Counted from the first letter of the stretch, positions 18,406 to 29,414 are shown. The stretch: 64,000 bases of DNA from Bacteroidetes bacterium SCGC AAA795-G10 (GCA_003130815.1 QFDA01000001.1:980631-1044630), one strand, 5' to 3'. A program made the numbers and translations. Notes: a model not told the origin generated them from the sequence alone.

Positions 18406-19023
18406 ATGGAATCATATTTAAATCTATTTGTAAAAAGTATTTTTGTTGAAAACATGATCTTTGCCTATTTCTTGGGAATGTGTTCCTATTTAGCTGTTTC
18501 TAAAACCGTTAAGACAGCAGTAGGTTTAGGCTTTGCAGTAATATTTGTTTTAGCAATAACAGTACCCATAAATTTTTTACTGGATACATACCTTCTAAGG
18601 CCAGGTGCTCTTTCTTGGTTTGATAAGAGCTATGCTGATCTGGATTTAAGTTTTCTAAGCTTTATTATGTTTATAGCTGTTATTGCCTCTATGGTTCAGT
18701 TAGTCGAGATGGTTGTTGAAAAATTTGCTCCTGCCCTATATGGAGCTTTAGGAATTTTTTTACCACTAATTGCAGTTAACTGCGCCATACTTGGAGGGTC
18801 ATTATTTATGCAGCAAAAAGATTTTTCAGGAATAACAGAATCGGCAATTTATGGATTAGGTTCTGGTGTAGGGTGGTTACTTGCAATTCTAGCTATAGCT
18901 GCTATTCGAGAAAAAATTACCTATTCAAATGTACCTGCACCCTTAAGAGGCCTGGGTATTACTTTTATTATTACGGGACTTATGGCCTTGGGATTTATGA
19001 GTTTTATGGGAATTAAAATATAA
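18406..19023 (+). CDS. nqrE: Na(+)-translocating NADH-quinone reductase subunit E
   Basis: [37 protein letters not shown]. Confidence 0.95.
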   Translation: MESYLNLFVKSIFVENMIFAYFLGMCSYLAVSKTVKTAVGLGFAVIFVLAITVPINFLLDTYLLRPGALSWFDKSYADLDLSFLSFIMFIAVIASMVQLVEMVVEKFAPALYGALGIFLPLIAVNCAILGGSLFMQQKDFSGITESAIYGLGSGVGWLLAILAIAAIREKITYSNVPAPLRGLGITFIITGLMALGFMSFMGIKI

Positions 19024-19030
19024 TTTAAAA

Positions 19031-20326
19031 ATGGAATTTACAGTTGTTTTTGCGAGTATTATAGTTTTTTTAGTAGTTACCTTTGTTCTGGTTGGAATGC
19101 TTTTAGGAGTTAAAGCAAAACTGCTACCATCCGGTCCTGTATCACTTTTGATTAACGGTGAAAATAAAGTAGAGGTCTCATCTGGGAGTACACTGCTGAG
19201 TACTTTAGGGAACAACAAAATATTTTTACCCTCAGCTTGTGGAGGTGGTGGGACATGTATTCAATGCAAATGCCAAGTTTTAGATGGAGGAGGAGAAATC
19301 CTTCCGACTGAAACACCACATTTTTCAAGAAAAGAGGTTGCGGATGGTTGGCGTTTGGGCTGTCAAGTTAAAGTCAAACAAGACATGGTAATCAAAGTAC
19401 CAGAAGAAATTTTTGGAATTAAAAAGTATGAAGCAACTGTTGTGAGAAATTGGAATGTTGCCTCATTTATAAAAGAATTTGTCGTTGAAATCCCTGAAGA
19501 GATGGACTATAAGGCTGGAGGCTATATTCAAATAGAAATACCACAGTGTGAAGTTAAATATGAGGACATTGATATTTCTGCTCACCCTGATGAGCACCCC
19601 GGAGACCCAGACAAATTCAAGTTAGAATGGGATAAATTTGATTTATGGCCATTAGTGATGAAGAACCCAGATATAGTCGAACGTGCTTATTCAATGGCTT
19701 CATACCCAGCTGAAGGCAAAGAGATAATGTTAAACGTACGTATTGCAACACCACCTTTTGATAGGGCTAAAAACACCTGGAGTGACCTTAATCCTGGAGT
19801 AGCTTCTTCATATATATTTTCAAAAAAACCTGGGGATAAAGTTACAATATCAGGTCCTTATGGTGAGTTCTTCATAAATGAATCAGACTCAGAAATGCTC
19901 TATGTTGGTGGAGGAGCTGGAATGGCACCAATGCGGTCACACCTTTATGAACTTTTTAGGACATTAAAAACTGGAAGAAAAGTCACTTTTTGGTATGGAG
20001 GGCGATCTAAAAGAGAGTTATTTTATATTGATCATTTTAAAGCTTTGGAGAAAGATTTCTCGAATTTTAAGTTTTACATAGCCCTTTCTGAACCCCTAGA
20101 GGAGGACAATTGGACAGAAAAATCTTCTTTAGATTCTAAAGGTGATGGGTTTACGGGGTTTGTTCATCAAGTAGTTATTGATCAATATCTTTCTAATCAT
20201 GATTCGCCTGAGGATATTGAAGTTTACTTTTGTGGACCACCACTGATGAATCAAGCTGTAGAAAAAATGGCTGAAGATTTTGGTGTTCCACCTGAAAATG
20301 TAAGATTCGACGATTTTGGTGGTTAA
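19031..20326 (+). CDS. nqrF: Na(+)-translocating NADH-quinone reductase subunit F
   Basis: 2Fe-2S CGGGGTCIQCKCQV, FAD RAYSMASYP, NAD YVGGGAGMAPMRSHLYEL, C-terminal VRFDDFGG. Confidence 0.95.
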   Translation: MEFTVVFASIIVFLVVTFVLVGMLLGVKAKLLPSGPVSLLINGENKVEVSSGSTLLSTLGNNKIFLPSACGGGGTCIQCKCQVLDGGGEILPTETPHFSRKEVADGWRLGCQVKVKQDMVIKVPEEIFGIKKYEATVVRNWNVASFIKEFVVEIPEEMDYKAGGYIQIEIPQCEVKYEDIDISAHPDEHPGDPDKFKLEWDKFDLWPLVMKNPDIVERAYSMASYPAEGKEIMLNVRIATPPFDRAKNTWSDLNPGVASSYIFSKKPGDKVTISGPYGEFFINESDSEMLYVGGGAGMAPMRSHLYELFRTLKTGRKVTFWYGGRSKRELFYIDHFKALEKDFSNFKFYIALSEPLEEDNWTEKSSLDSKGDGFTGFVHQVVIDQYLSNHDSPEDIEVYFCGPPLMNQAVEKMAEDFGVPPENVRFDDFGG

Positions 20327-20351
20327 TTATATTCTTGTTTTTTTACTTTAG

Positions 20352-23303
20352 TCAAAATCCAAAGAGTGTTTCAAGAGAAACCTCTCTTATTGTACCATAT
20401 TTTTTTAAATTTTTAAAATTTATATTATCACGATTTCCTATCAACAATATGTTGTGAGGCTTTTCCTTAATATATTTTTCATGAAATCTTTTTAGTTTTT
20501 CAAGTGTCATAATTTTGACCTCATCATAAATCTTTTCTCTTATATCATAATCAACACCTTTTTTTTCTGCACTTAAATAGTATGATAAAACGGATGATTT
20601 AGTAATGCGCTCACTTTCTATTTTATTGCAAATAGCTTTTTTTGCTATTTCAAACGCTTGCTCCGATATAGGTAGTTCATTAATCAACCCAAACATAGAG
20701 GATAAAGCTTCACTTTGCTTATCATTTTGAACACCCACGTATGATAATAGATAATCTGATCTGTCAGTTTTACTTGCCTGGCTGTAATTAGAAAAAACAG
20801 CATAAGCTAAGCCTTGAGCTTCTCTAATTTCCTGAAAAACTATAGAATTCATTCCACCACCAAAGTATTGATTAAATAAATTAACTGCTGCTGTTTTTTC
20901 ATTATCTAAAGGCTCAAGCCTAGAGAGAAGTATAATTTCAGTTTGTACCATGTCAAAATTTGTCCAGAAAACATAATTTTTTTTGTAATCTTTTTCCTGG
21001 TATTTTTTAATTTTATTTTTTACCTCCAAAAATTTGAGTGGTATTTTGTGATACTTTTTAAGAAGAGATGTCAATGATTTTCTATCCTTATTACCGTAGT
21101 ATAAAATACGATGGGGATAGTTGGGTAATGATTTGATCAACTCAGTTAATTCTTCTTGTTTGATTTTTTTTAACTCAGAAGGTGTTAATACATCAGAAGC
21201 TGGATTTTTTTCACCATAAATACTATAAGACAACAATTGTCTCCTATGAATTATATTTTTGTCCTTTTTTGCATCTAATCGAGATTTAATCAAACGTTCT
21301 ACCAATTTATCAACAACATCTTGTGTTGTAATAGGATTAATTAATAAATTTTCAAAAAGTTTAATGGAAGCTTCCATATTTTCACTGAGTCCACTTAAAG
21401 TAACTGAGGTCTCTTCACCATCGGAGGATGTTTGAAAACTATATTCTGCACCGAGGTTATAAAATGCTTTTTTTAAATTATCTGGACTTAAGCTGTCAAC
21501 TCCCACATAATTCATTAATCCCGCAGCCAATCCAATTTTAGGATTTAGATTTTTACCAAAATCAAATTGATAAGTCAATTTAAATAAATCGTTTTCTTTA
21601 TTTTCTTTAGCAATAACTTCCATAGGACCAATATTATAAAAATCTAAGTCGGTTTTAAAGTCAAGAAATTTTGGATTTAATTTTTTAATAGCAGTATTTG
21701 CGATAGCTTCATGGGTTTTTGATCGAACCTCTCTATTTAATGGGACTTTAGTGATCGATGGTTTTTCAATTTTTTTAACAGAATTATCTTTTCCAGTATT
21801 TTTATAAACTACAGCATAATTACTTTTGTAATATTTGTTTGTAAATTTTATGATATCCTTTTTATTTATTTCTGAAAGTCTTTCTAAGTATGAAACTTTT
21901 TCACTCCAGTCCTCGTCTCTTGTAAAAGCCTGAACCATCGCATCAGCTCTATAATAATTTGCAGCGTCTGAATCATCTTTTTGCATGACTGTTTTTTTCA
22001 AGTCATTTAATACAGCTATCAAAAGTTCATCGTCAAATAATCCTTTTTTAATATTATCTATTTCTGCTAAAAGTAAATTTTCAACTTCTTTTAGACTTTG
22101 CCCTTCCTTTGGTGTTCCACTTAAAATATGAATTGAATAATCATTCATTTCTTCAATAGTGGCAAATGCCCCTAAAACTTTTTGTTTCTGAACTAAATTT
22201 AAATCAATTAGTCCTGCAGCACTATTTGAGAGTAACATGTCGATTAATTCAACATGCATTAATCCCTCTTTATCTTTACCATTAAATCTGAAACCCAAAA
22301 GAACAGATTCTTTTTCTGGACCCATAACTTCTCTTCTAATCGGACTTTCAATTTCTTTCAAGGGATCATATTTTGTTTTTTTAAGTTCTAAGTTTGGTTT
22401 CCAATCCCCAAAATGCTTATCAATTAACGATATGGTTTTATCAAAATCTAATTCACCACTCATACATATCGCAACGTTGTTAGGCTTATAATACTCATTG
22501 AAATATTTACGAATTTCAGTTATAGAAGGATTTTTTAAATGGTCAACAGTGCCTAAAACTGATTGTTTACCATATGGATGAGAGGGGAAAAGACTTTCAA
22601 ATAGTGCCCTATACTGTTTTCTTAAGTCATTATCTAAAGCCCTATTTTTTTCCTCATAAACTGCTTCAAGTTCTGTATGAAATAGACGATTAACAATTTG
22701 CTTAAATCGTAAACCCTCAATTGTTAAAAAGCGTTCTAACTCATTTGAGGGTATATCAACTGTATAAACAGTTCTGTCCTCTGTTGTATATGCATTTAAC
22801 GACTTACCTCCAATTAATGATATCATTTTGTCATATTCATTTGGAATGGCGTACGACGCTGCTTTATTTGATATAGCATCAATTTTTTTATAAAATCTTT
22901 TACGTTCCTCATTGTTTGAAATTTCAGCATATCTGTTAAATAAATTTTCTATAGAATCTAGAAGTGGCTTTTCTTTTTCGTAGTCTTTTGTGCCGAAAAA
23001 TTTATTGCCCTTAAACATTATATGTTCGAGATAGTGAGCCAAACCTGTATTATTTTCTGGGTCATCTTTTCCTCCCGCTTTTACCGCAGTAAAAACATGT
23101 ATTCTTGGGGCATTTTCAAATTTGCTTAAATAAACCTTCAACCCGTTATCTAAGGTATATATTCTTGTTTTTGTTGGGTCAGCAGTAACATATTCATAGC
23201 TATATTTTCCTGAAGAATTGGTTAGAGTTTGAAATGGTTTTGTTGAACAACCTATTGATAATAATATAAAAGTAACAACAAAGAAAAATTTTCTATAATG
23301 CAT
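20352..23303 (-). CDS. M16 family zinc metallopeptidase (pitrilysin-like, two-domain, lipoprotein)
   Basis: HXXEH zinc motif in GLAHYLEHIMFKG; lipobox-like LLSIGCSTK; second M16 domain with FNQYFGGGMNSIVFQEIREAQGLAYAV. Confidence 0.92.
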   Translation of the reverse strand: MHYRKFFFVVTFILLSIGCSTKPFQTLTNSSGKYSYEYVTADPTKTRIYTLDNGLKVYLSKFENAPRIHVFTAVKAGGKDDPENNTGLAHYLEHIMFKGNKFFGTKDYEKEKPLLDSIENLFNRYAEISNNEERKRFYKKIDAISNKAASYAIPNEYDKMISLIGGKSLNAYTTEDRTVYTVDIPSNELERFLTIEGLRFKQIVNRLFHTELEAVYEEKNRALDNDLRKQYRALFESLFPSHPYGKQSVLGTVDHLKNPSITEIRKYFNEYYKPNNVAICMSGELDFDKTISLIDKHFGDWKPNLELKKTKYDPLKEIESPIRREVMGPEKESVLLGFRFNGKDKEGLMHVELIDMLLSNSAAGLIDLNLVQKQKVLGAFATIEEMNDYSIHILSGTPKEGQSLKEVENLLLAEIDNIKKGLFDDELLIAVLNDLKKTVMQKDDSDAANYYRADAMVQAFTRDEDWSEKVSYLERLSEINKKDIIKFTNKYYKSNYAVVYKNTGKDNSVKKIEKPSITKVPLNREVRSKTHEAIANTAIKKLNPKFLDFKTDLDFYNIGPMEVIAKENKENDLFKLTYQFDFGKNLNPKIGLAAGLMNYVGVDSLSPDNLKKAFYNLGAEYSFQTSSDGEETSVTLSGLSENMEASIKLFENLLINPITTQDVVDKLVERLIKSRLDAKKDKNIIHRRQLLSYSIYGEKNPASDVLTPSELKKIKQEELTELIKSLPNYPHRILYYGNKDRKSLTSLLKKYHKIPLKFLEVKNKIKKYQEKDYKKNYVFWTNFDMVQTEIILLSRLEPLDNEKTAAVNLFNQYFGGGMNSIVFQEIREAQGLAYAVFSNYSQASKTDRSDYLLSYVGVQNDKQSEALSSMFGLINELPISEQAFEIAKKAICNKIESERITKSSVLSYYLSAEKKGVDYDIREKIYDEVKIMTLEKLKRFHEKYIKEKPHNILLIGNRDNINFKNLKKYGTIREVSLETLFGF

Positions 23304-23386
23304 AAGTTTTTTTTAAGTTCGCAAATTAATTATTTTAAAAGTGATATGGCAACAAATTAAGCTTTTCATTTAATTTTGTTTTAATT

Positions 23387-23746
23387 ATGCAACCACTTAA
23401 TAAACAAGAAATTCATCAGCTTGCGATGCAAGAAGTAGGAAACTTTTTAGAAGAAAATGGATATGAATTTTTAGCAGTTAATTCTAAAAGAAATCGATCA
23501 CCACAATTTGTATGTGTTAAAGATAAATTGCTGTTCTTTATAGTAGTAAAGGGATCTTTATACCCACAATCTCCAAAACATTATGATATTGAATCAATGG
23601 AAAAAGTAAAAATACATGCGAAGAAAAATAATGCTAAACTTTATTACGGTGGTGTAGGATTTGCAAATGCAAAAGATTATGATATGCCTTTAAAAAAAAA
23701 TAATCCTTATGTTGTCAATTTTAATGGTCTTGAGAAAATTTTATAG
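23387..23746 (+). CDS. Conserved hypothetical protein between nqrF and apbE (possibly degenerate YraN/PD-(D/E)XK-like fold)
   Basis: 119 aa; ALxxVGNFLEENGYEFLAVNSKRNR...DKLLFFIVVKG...HAKKNNAKLYYGGVGF; promoter-like TAATTTTG at 23371-23378. Confidence 0.55.
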   Translation: MQPLNKQEIHQLAMQEVGNFLEENGYEFLAVNSKRNRSPQFVCVKDKLLFFIVVKGSLYPQSPKHYDIESMEKVKIHAKKNNAKLYYGGVGFANAKDYDMPLKKNNPYVVNFNGLEKIL

Positions 23747-24746
23747 TGTTTTTATTTTTTTACTACTTGTCAATTGTAAAAACAATCAAAAAGATGATTT
23801 CAATCAATTAAGAGGTTATGCATTAGGTACAACATACTCAATATCTTATTCAAGCTCCAAACTAACTAAGAATTTATTGTCACAGAAAATTGATTCAATT
23901 ATTAATGTCATAAATGTTTCAATGTCTACTTATGACAAAGATTCAGATATTTCAAAAATTAATAAAGGTGACAGTTTACTTGAAGTTGATACTCATTTTA
24001 TAAAAGTCTATAATAAAGCAACTGAAGTTTGGAAAAAAACTAAAGGTTATTTTGATCCCACAGTTGGAGCTCTTGTAAATGCATATGGATTTGGTCCAAA
24101 TAGAACTCATAAAACTGTTTCTCCATATCAACTAGAACAGATTTTAAAATATACAGGATGGGATAAAGCAAAATTGACATCAAAGAACACTATTCAAAAA
24201 AAACATCCAAACCTTTTTTTTGATTTCAATGCAATAGCTAAAGGCTACGCAGTTGATTTAATATCTGAATATTTAAGGTTAAATCAAGTTTCTTCTTTTT
24301 TAGTAGAAATAGGAGGTGAGATAGTAGCTCAAGGAGTTAGTCCAAAATCAAATTTACCTTGGAAAATTGCTATTGATAATCCAAAACAAGATGAAGAAAA
24401 AAAGTTTATTCAAACAATTTTTTTGAATAATCAAGCATTAGCAACATCAGGAAATTACAGAAAATACAAATTAGATAAAAAAACAGGAAAACGTCATGTA
24501 CATTCTATAAACCCCAAAACTGGTAATTCTTTTCCTAGTGAAGTTTTAAGTGCCTCAGTTATTGCACCAAGTTGTATGGTTGCAGATGCTTTTGCCACAG
24601 CACTTATGGTTATGCCTTTTGAAAAAAGTAAACTCCTAATTGAGAAAGAACTGACACTAGAAGCCCTTTGGATTATTGAAAATAAAAAAGGTGCAGTTGA
24701 ACAACACTTTTCTAAAGGGTTCTATAAAAATTTGTCAGAAAATTAG
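23724..24746 (+). CDS. apbE: FAD:protein FMN transferase (ApbE family, lipoprotein)
   Basis: GYALGTTYSISY, MSTYDKDSDISKIN, DFNAIAKGYAVDLISEYL, VEIGGEIVAQG, HSINPKTG, VADAFATALMVM. Start ATG 23724 gives lipobox LLLVNC. Confidence 0.92.
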   Translation: MVLRKFYSVFIFLLLVNCKNNQKDDFNQLRGYALGTTYSISYSSSKLTKNLLSQKIDSIINVINVSMSTYDKDSDISKINKGDSLLEVDTHFIKVYNKATEVWKKTKGYFDPTVGALVNAYGFGPNRTHKTVSPYQLEQILKYTGWDKAKLTSKNTIQKKHPNLFFDFNAIAKGYAVDLISEYLRLNQVSSFLVEIGGEIVAQGVSPKSNLPWKIAIDNPKQDEEKKFIQTIFLNNQALATSGNYRKYKLDKKTGKRHVHSINPKTGNSFPSEVLSASVIAPSCMVADAFATALMVMPFEKSKLLIEKELTLEALWIIENKKGAVEQHFSKGFYKNLSEN

Positions 24747-25495
24747 TTTTTGTAAGCTAAAGGGATGTGATCAGTTTGAAGACTAAATTTTTTAATCTCA
24801 TGTTTTGAAAGCTTCTCTGTGAAACTGATACAATGTGACTCAAAACCGGCGCTATCTAATAAGTTGAAATAATCTTTTCCATAAATACGGACATGATCGT
24901 ATTGACCAAAAACTTTTTTACGTTCTGCTTTATCAATTATAGAAGGGTCCTCAAATGTCATCTTACGATTAAGATCCAAGGGGACTTGTGCGATTAATAC
25001 CCCACCTTTTTTGAGAACTCTAAATAATTCCCTAATAGCTAATTTATGATTTAAAACATGCTCTAGTACGTGATTACAAAGGACAAGATCATACGAGTTA
25101 TTTTCAAATGGTAAATCACATATATCTGCTTTAATTTCCGCCAAAGGAGAGTTAAGATCACAAGTTTTATATTCCCAATGTTTAAATTGTTTAAATTTTT
25201 TATAAAGTGGTTGTTCAGGAGCTATATGTAAAACTTTTGATGCCTTTTCAAAGAATTTGGTTTCTCTTTCAAGAAAAAGCCAAAGTAGACGGTGTCTTTC
25301 TAGAGATAGGGTTCCAGGACAAAGTGCATTTTCTCTTATTTTATGGTAACCGTACGGAAGAAATTTTCGGTATGAACTACCGTCAATTGGGTCTGTCAAA
25401 ATATTTCCTTTATATATTTGTTTTAATATTGGCCTAAACCATATGCTGATCTTTATTAACCATACTCTTGGAAAATTATTTAAAAGCCATTTCAT
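24743..25495 (-). CDS. Class I SAM-dependent methyltransferase
   Basis: Methyltransf_11-like: VLHIAPE..., LPFENNSYDLVLCNHVLEHVLNHKLAIRELFRVLKKGGVLIAQVP. Confidence 0.85.
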   Translation of the reverse strand: MKWLLNNFPRVWLIKISIWFRPILKQIYKGNILTDPIDGSSYRKFLPYGYHKIRENALCPGTLSLERHRLLWLFLERETKFFEKASKVLHIAPEQPLYKKFKQFKHWEYKTCDLNSPLAEIKADICDLPFENNSYDLVLCNHVLEHVLNHKLAIRELFRVLKKGGVLIAQVPLDLNRKMTFEDPSIIDKAERKKVFGQYDHVRIYGKDYFNLLDSAGFESHCISFTEKLSKHEIKKFSLQTDHIPLAYKN

Positions 25496-26316
25496 AAAGC
25501 TAAATACTCTTTTCTAAAAGGCCTCTCCTCAGAACTACTTAAACCAAGAGCTTTGTAGATATAATCAAAAGTAGATAATAATTCAGGCTTGCCATTTATA
25601 AGAGCGACATTATGCTCAAAATGCGCACTTACTTTTCCATCTGCAGTGAGAATTGTCCATCCGTCATCAAGTTGGTTAATTTTGTGAGTTCCCAGGTTTA
25701 TCATTGGTTCAATTGCTAATACCATACCATCTAATAATTTTTTACCTCTTCCTCTACGTCCATAATTTGGAATTTCAGGACCCTCGTGCATAGTCTTGCC
25801 CAATCCATGTCCTACAAGTTCTCGCACAACACCAAAACCTTCTTTTTCACAATAATTTTGAATTGCATACCCTATATCACCAACCCTATTTCCTTTCTTA
25901 AAATTTTTAATTCCCTCGAAAAGAGAAGCCTTTGATACTTTAAGCAATTTTTCAATTTTAGGATCAATTTCACCAACTGCAAATGTATATGCATGGTCAC
26001 CATAAAACCCATTTTTAATAGCACCACAATCTATAGAAATAATATCACCTTCTTTTAGAGGTTCATTATTAGGAATTCCGTGTACAACTTGAGCATTAGG
26101 ACTCATACAAAGTGTGTTTGGGAATTCATAAAGGCCAAGAAAACCGGGTTCGGCTCCTAAATCACGAATATGGGTTTCTGCAATTTCATCTAATCTAAGG
26201 GTAGAAATACCGGGTTTTATTTCTGACGCCAAGATGCCTAATGTTTTTGAAACTATTAATGCACTTTCGCGTATCAACTCAATTTCTTCCTCAGTTTTTA
26301 AAATTATCTCTGCCAT
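25492..26316 (-). CDS. map: Type I methionine aminopeptidase
   Basis: SPNAQVVHGIPNNEPLKEGDIISIDCGAIKNGFYGDHAYTF, ELVGHGLGKTMHEGPEIPNYG, LAIEPMINLGT. Confidence 0.93.
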   Translation of the reverse strand: MAEIILKTEEEIELIRESALIVSKTLGILASEIKPGISTLRLDEIAETHIRDLGAEPGFLGLYEFPNTLCMSPNAQVVHGIPNNEPLKEGDIISIDCGAIKNGFYGDHAYTFAVGEIDPKIEKLLKVSKASLFEGIKNFKKGNRVGDIGYAIQNYCEKEGFGVVRELVGHGLGKTMHEGPEIPNYGRRGRGKKLLDGMVLAIEPMINLGTHKINQLDDGWTILTADGKVSAHFEHNVALINGKPELLSTFDYIYKALGLSSSEERPFRKEYLAL

Positions 26317-26417
26317 CTAAAAATTTATTAACGTTGATTTATATTGACTATTTTAAAATGATGTAAAAAAAAATACTAAAATGAAAATTGACATAGAAAA
26401 GTTTAATTTTAATAATT

Positions 26418-27941
26418 CTAGATTAAGATTAGGGAATTTTGAGTCATTTTTTCTGGTACTTCAATTTCAAGCAAATCCAATATAGTTGGTGCAATATCAC
26501 TTAAAATACCTGACTTGATTTTTCTTTTTTTTGCATCAACTAAAATAATAGGCACAGGGTTTTTGGTATGAGCTGTATTTGGGCTTCCGTCAGGATTGAT
26601 CATAGTTTCACAATTTCCATGATCTGCAATAATAAGTGTAACGTAATTTTTTTCTAAAGCTTTTTTTACGACTGCAGCGGTACACTCGTCGACTACTTCA
26701 CAAGCACGTATTGCAGCTTTAAAGTTTCCAGTATGCCCAACCATATCTGGGTTCGCAAAATTTAAACATAAAAAATCAGGGGTATCTGATTCAATTTTTG
26801 CTATAGTTGAATCACGAATTTCATATGCGCTCATTTCAGGTTTGAGATCATAAGTAGCTACTTTTGGAGATGGGCACAGGATTCTTTCTTCTCCTTGAAA
26901 AGGATTCTCTCTTCCTCCATTAAAGAAGAATGTCACATGAGGGTACTTTTCTGTCTCTGCAACTCGAACCTGTGTTTTTCCTGCATTAGATATTACTTCT
27001 CCAAGAGTTTTATCTAAATTATCTTTATCAAATATAACTTCGATATTTTTAAAGGAATCGTCATAATTTGTTAAGGTTAAGTATTTTAATTTTTTTGGAT
27101 ACATATTATATTCAGGGAACGAACTCTGAGAAAGAACCTGAGTTAGTTCTCTACCTCTATCTGTGCGAAAGTTTAAAAAAAATACAATATCTTCATCTTC
27201 AATTTTTGTTATCGCTTTTCCTAAATTGTCCTTTTTGTAAAGTGGTTTGATAAATTCATCTGTCACTCCTTCATCGTAACTTGATTTAAGAGATGATACA
27301 AAGTTATCGCTAGCCTCACCTATCCCATGAATCAGAAGATCATAAGCTTCTTTAATTCTTTCCCATCTTCGATCCCGATCCATAGCATAGTAACGACCAA
27401 TTAAACTTGCAAGCTTTCCATTTGTATTTAACATTTTTTTTTCAATACTTTCTACGAAATGGATTCCAGATTGAGGATCAACATCTCTTCCATCAGTAAA
27501 AGCATGAAGGTAAAATTCTTTTAATTTATATTCTTCTATAATATCAATAAATCCCTCAATATGTTTTATGTGTGAATGAACTCCACCATCTGAAAGTAAT
27601 CCTAAAAGATGTATCTTTTTATTCGTTCTTTTAGCATATTCGAGACAATTTCTCAAGACAGTTTTTTTTCTCAGCGTATTTTTTTCTAAAGCTTGATTTA
27701 TTTTTGCTAAATCTTGATAAACAATTCGACCCGCACCCAAATTCATATGTCCTACTTCGCTGTTACCCATTTGACCTTCAGGTAATCCAACATGTTTTCC
27801 GTCAGTTCTAAGAGTACTATGTTCGTACTCGTCATATAAGAAGTCAATATATGGAGTATTTGCTTGATCAACAGCAGATACCTTTCGATTTTCTGACTTA
27901 CCCCAGCCGTCTAGAATAATTAGGAGTGTTTTTTGAGCCAT
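26418..27941 (-). CDS. gpmI: 2,3-bisphosphoglycerate-independent phosphoglycerate mutase
   Basis: LLIILDGWG, GQMGNSEVGHMNLGAGRIVYQDL, HAFTDGRDVDP, FNGGRENPFQGEER, IIADHGNCE. Confidence 0.95.
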   Translation of the reverse strand: MAQKTLLIILDGWGKSENRKVSAVDQANTPYIDFLYDEYEHSTLRTDGKHVGLPEGQMGNSEVGHMNLGAGRIVYQDLAKINQALEKNTLRKKTVLRNCLEYAKRTNKKIHLLGLLSDGGVHSHIKHIEGFIDIIEEYKLKEFYLHAFTDGRDVDPQSGIHFVESIEKKMLNTNGKLASLIGRYYAMDRDRRWERIKEAYDLLIHGIGEASDNFVSSLKSSYDEGVTDEFIKPLYKKDNLGKAITKIEDEDIVFFLNFRTDRGRELTQVLSQSSFPEYNMYPKKLKYLTLTNYDDSFKNIEVIFDKDNLDKTLGEVISNAGKTQVRVAETEKYPHVTFFFNGGRENPFQGEERILCPSPKVATYDLKPEMSAYEIRDSTIAKIESDTPDFLCLNFANPDMVGHTGNFKAAIRACEVVDECTAAVVKKALEKNYVTLIIADHGNCETMINPDGSPNTAHTKNPVPIILVDAKKRKIKSGILSDIAPTILDLLEIEVPEKMTQNSLILI

Positions 27942-28030
27942 TGTTTTATTTATATAAAGATATGAATAACTCTGCTCTACTGATAAACATAAAGGCTTAA
28001 AAAAAAACTGTTTCTTTGTAAATAAAATTT

Positions 28031-28960
28031 TTGAAAAAAGGACTTATTTATCGCTCAACTGGAAGCTGGCACATAGTCGAGTCCGGTGGGGTTTTTTATT
28101 CATGCCGAATTAAGGGAAATTTGAGACTTAAAGGAATAAAAAGTACTAATCCTGTTGCCGTTGGTGATCGTGTAATTTTTGAGGTTGAAAACAACTCAAT
28201 TAAACAAGAGGGAAGGATAATTGAGATAGAAGAGAGAAAAAATTATATTATTAGGAAGTCAGTTAATCTATCAAGACAAACTCATATTATTGCATCGAAT
28301 ATTGATCTGGCTTTTTTAATGATTACGATTAATAATCCCCCAACTTTTACAGTCTTTATTGACCGATTTTTAGTTACAGCGGAGGCTTATAAAATTCCAG
28401 TAATTTTATTATTTAATAAAATTGACACCTACATAAAGAAAGATCTAAATACCATTAGCTCACTTAAAAAAATATATGAGGATATTGGTTATACAGCTTA
28501 CGAAATATCAGCTAAAACGAGCCAAAATTTAGAAAATGTAAAAAAACTAATGCAAAATAAAATAATAATGATATCAGGGCATAGTGGTGTTGGAAAATCA
28601 ACATTTATTAATGCAATAGACCCAGATGTTGATATAAAAACTTCTGCTATTTCAGATCAACATATGCAAGGAAAACATACAACTACTTTTGCAGAAATGC
28701 ATAAATTGAAAGGAGGTATTAGAATTATCGATACACCTGGGATTAAGGGATTTGGGATAGTAGAAATGGGACCTCAAGAAATTGGGAATTATTTCCCTGA
28801 ATTTTTTCAAAGAAAAGATAAGTGTAAGTTCAACAATTGTCTTCATCATAATGAACCTAATTGCGCTATTAAAAGCGCTGTTAAGGATGGTTCAATAGCA
28901 CAGAGTAGATTCAATAGTTATACTCAAATACTATCTGAAGACAGTAATTATAGGAATTAA
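28031..28960 (+). CDS. rsgA: Ribosome small subunit-dependent GTPase A
   Basis: Permuted GTPase: LLFNKIDTY, ISGHSGVGKSTFIN, RIIDTPGIKGFG; Zn site CKFNNCLHHNEPNCAIKSAV; TTG start. Confidence 0.93.
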   Translation: MKKGLIYRSTGSWHIVESGGVFYSCRIKGNLRLKGIKSTNPVAVGDRVIFEVENNSIKQEGRIIEIEERKNYIIRKSVNLSRQTHIIASNIDLAFLMITINNPPTFTVFIDRFLVTAEAYKIPVILLFNKIDTYIKKDLNTISSLKKIYEDIGYTAYEISAKTSQNLENVKKLMQNKIIMISGHSGVGKSTFINAIDPDVDIKTSAISDQHMQGKHTTTFAEMHKLKGGIRIIDTPGIKGFGIVEMGPQEIGNYFPEFFQRKDKCKFNNCLHHNEPNCAIKSAVKDGSIAQSRFNSYTQILSEDSNYRN

Positions 28961-28961
28961 T

Positions 28962-29414
28962 ATGAGAGCTGTAATACAAAGAGTTAAATATGCTCATGTT
29001 ATTATTGACAGAAAAGAAAAAAGAACATCTGGCCCTGGTTTGATGATATTGTTAGGAATAGGACATTCTGATAATCAAGACGATGTAAAATGGTTAGCAA
29101 ATAAAATTTTGAATTTGCGGATATTTAATGACGTAAAAGGTATCATGAACCAGTCTATTAAAGAAATAAAAGGCGAGATTATGGTAATTAGCCAGTTCAC
29201 TCTTATGGCTCAAACAAAAAAAGGAAACCGCCCTTCATATGTGAATGCTGCTAAACACGAACATGCGATTCCATTATATAATCTATTTAAAGCCGTTACT
29301 CAAAATGGCCTTTCAAAGCAAGTTATATCAGGCAAATTTGGATCAAATATGGAAGTAGAAATTGTTAATGATGGCCCAGTAACGATTTGTATTGATACAA
29401 AAAATCGGGATTAA
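28962..29414 (+). CDS. dtd: D-aminoacyl-tRNA deacylase
   Basis: MRAVIQRVKYAHVIID, GLMILLGIGHSD, ISQFTLMAQTKKGNRPSY, NDGPVTICIDT. Confidence 0.95.
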   Translation: MRAVIQRVKYAHVIIDRKEKRTSGPGLMILLGIGHSDNQDDVKWLANKILNLRIFNDVKGIMNQSIKEIKGEIMVISQFTLMAQTKKGNRPSYVNAAKHEHAIPLYNLFKAVTQNGLSKQVISGKFGSNMEVEIVNDGPVTICIDTKNRD

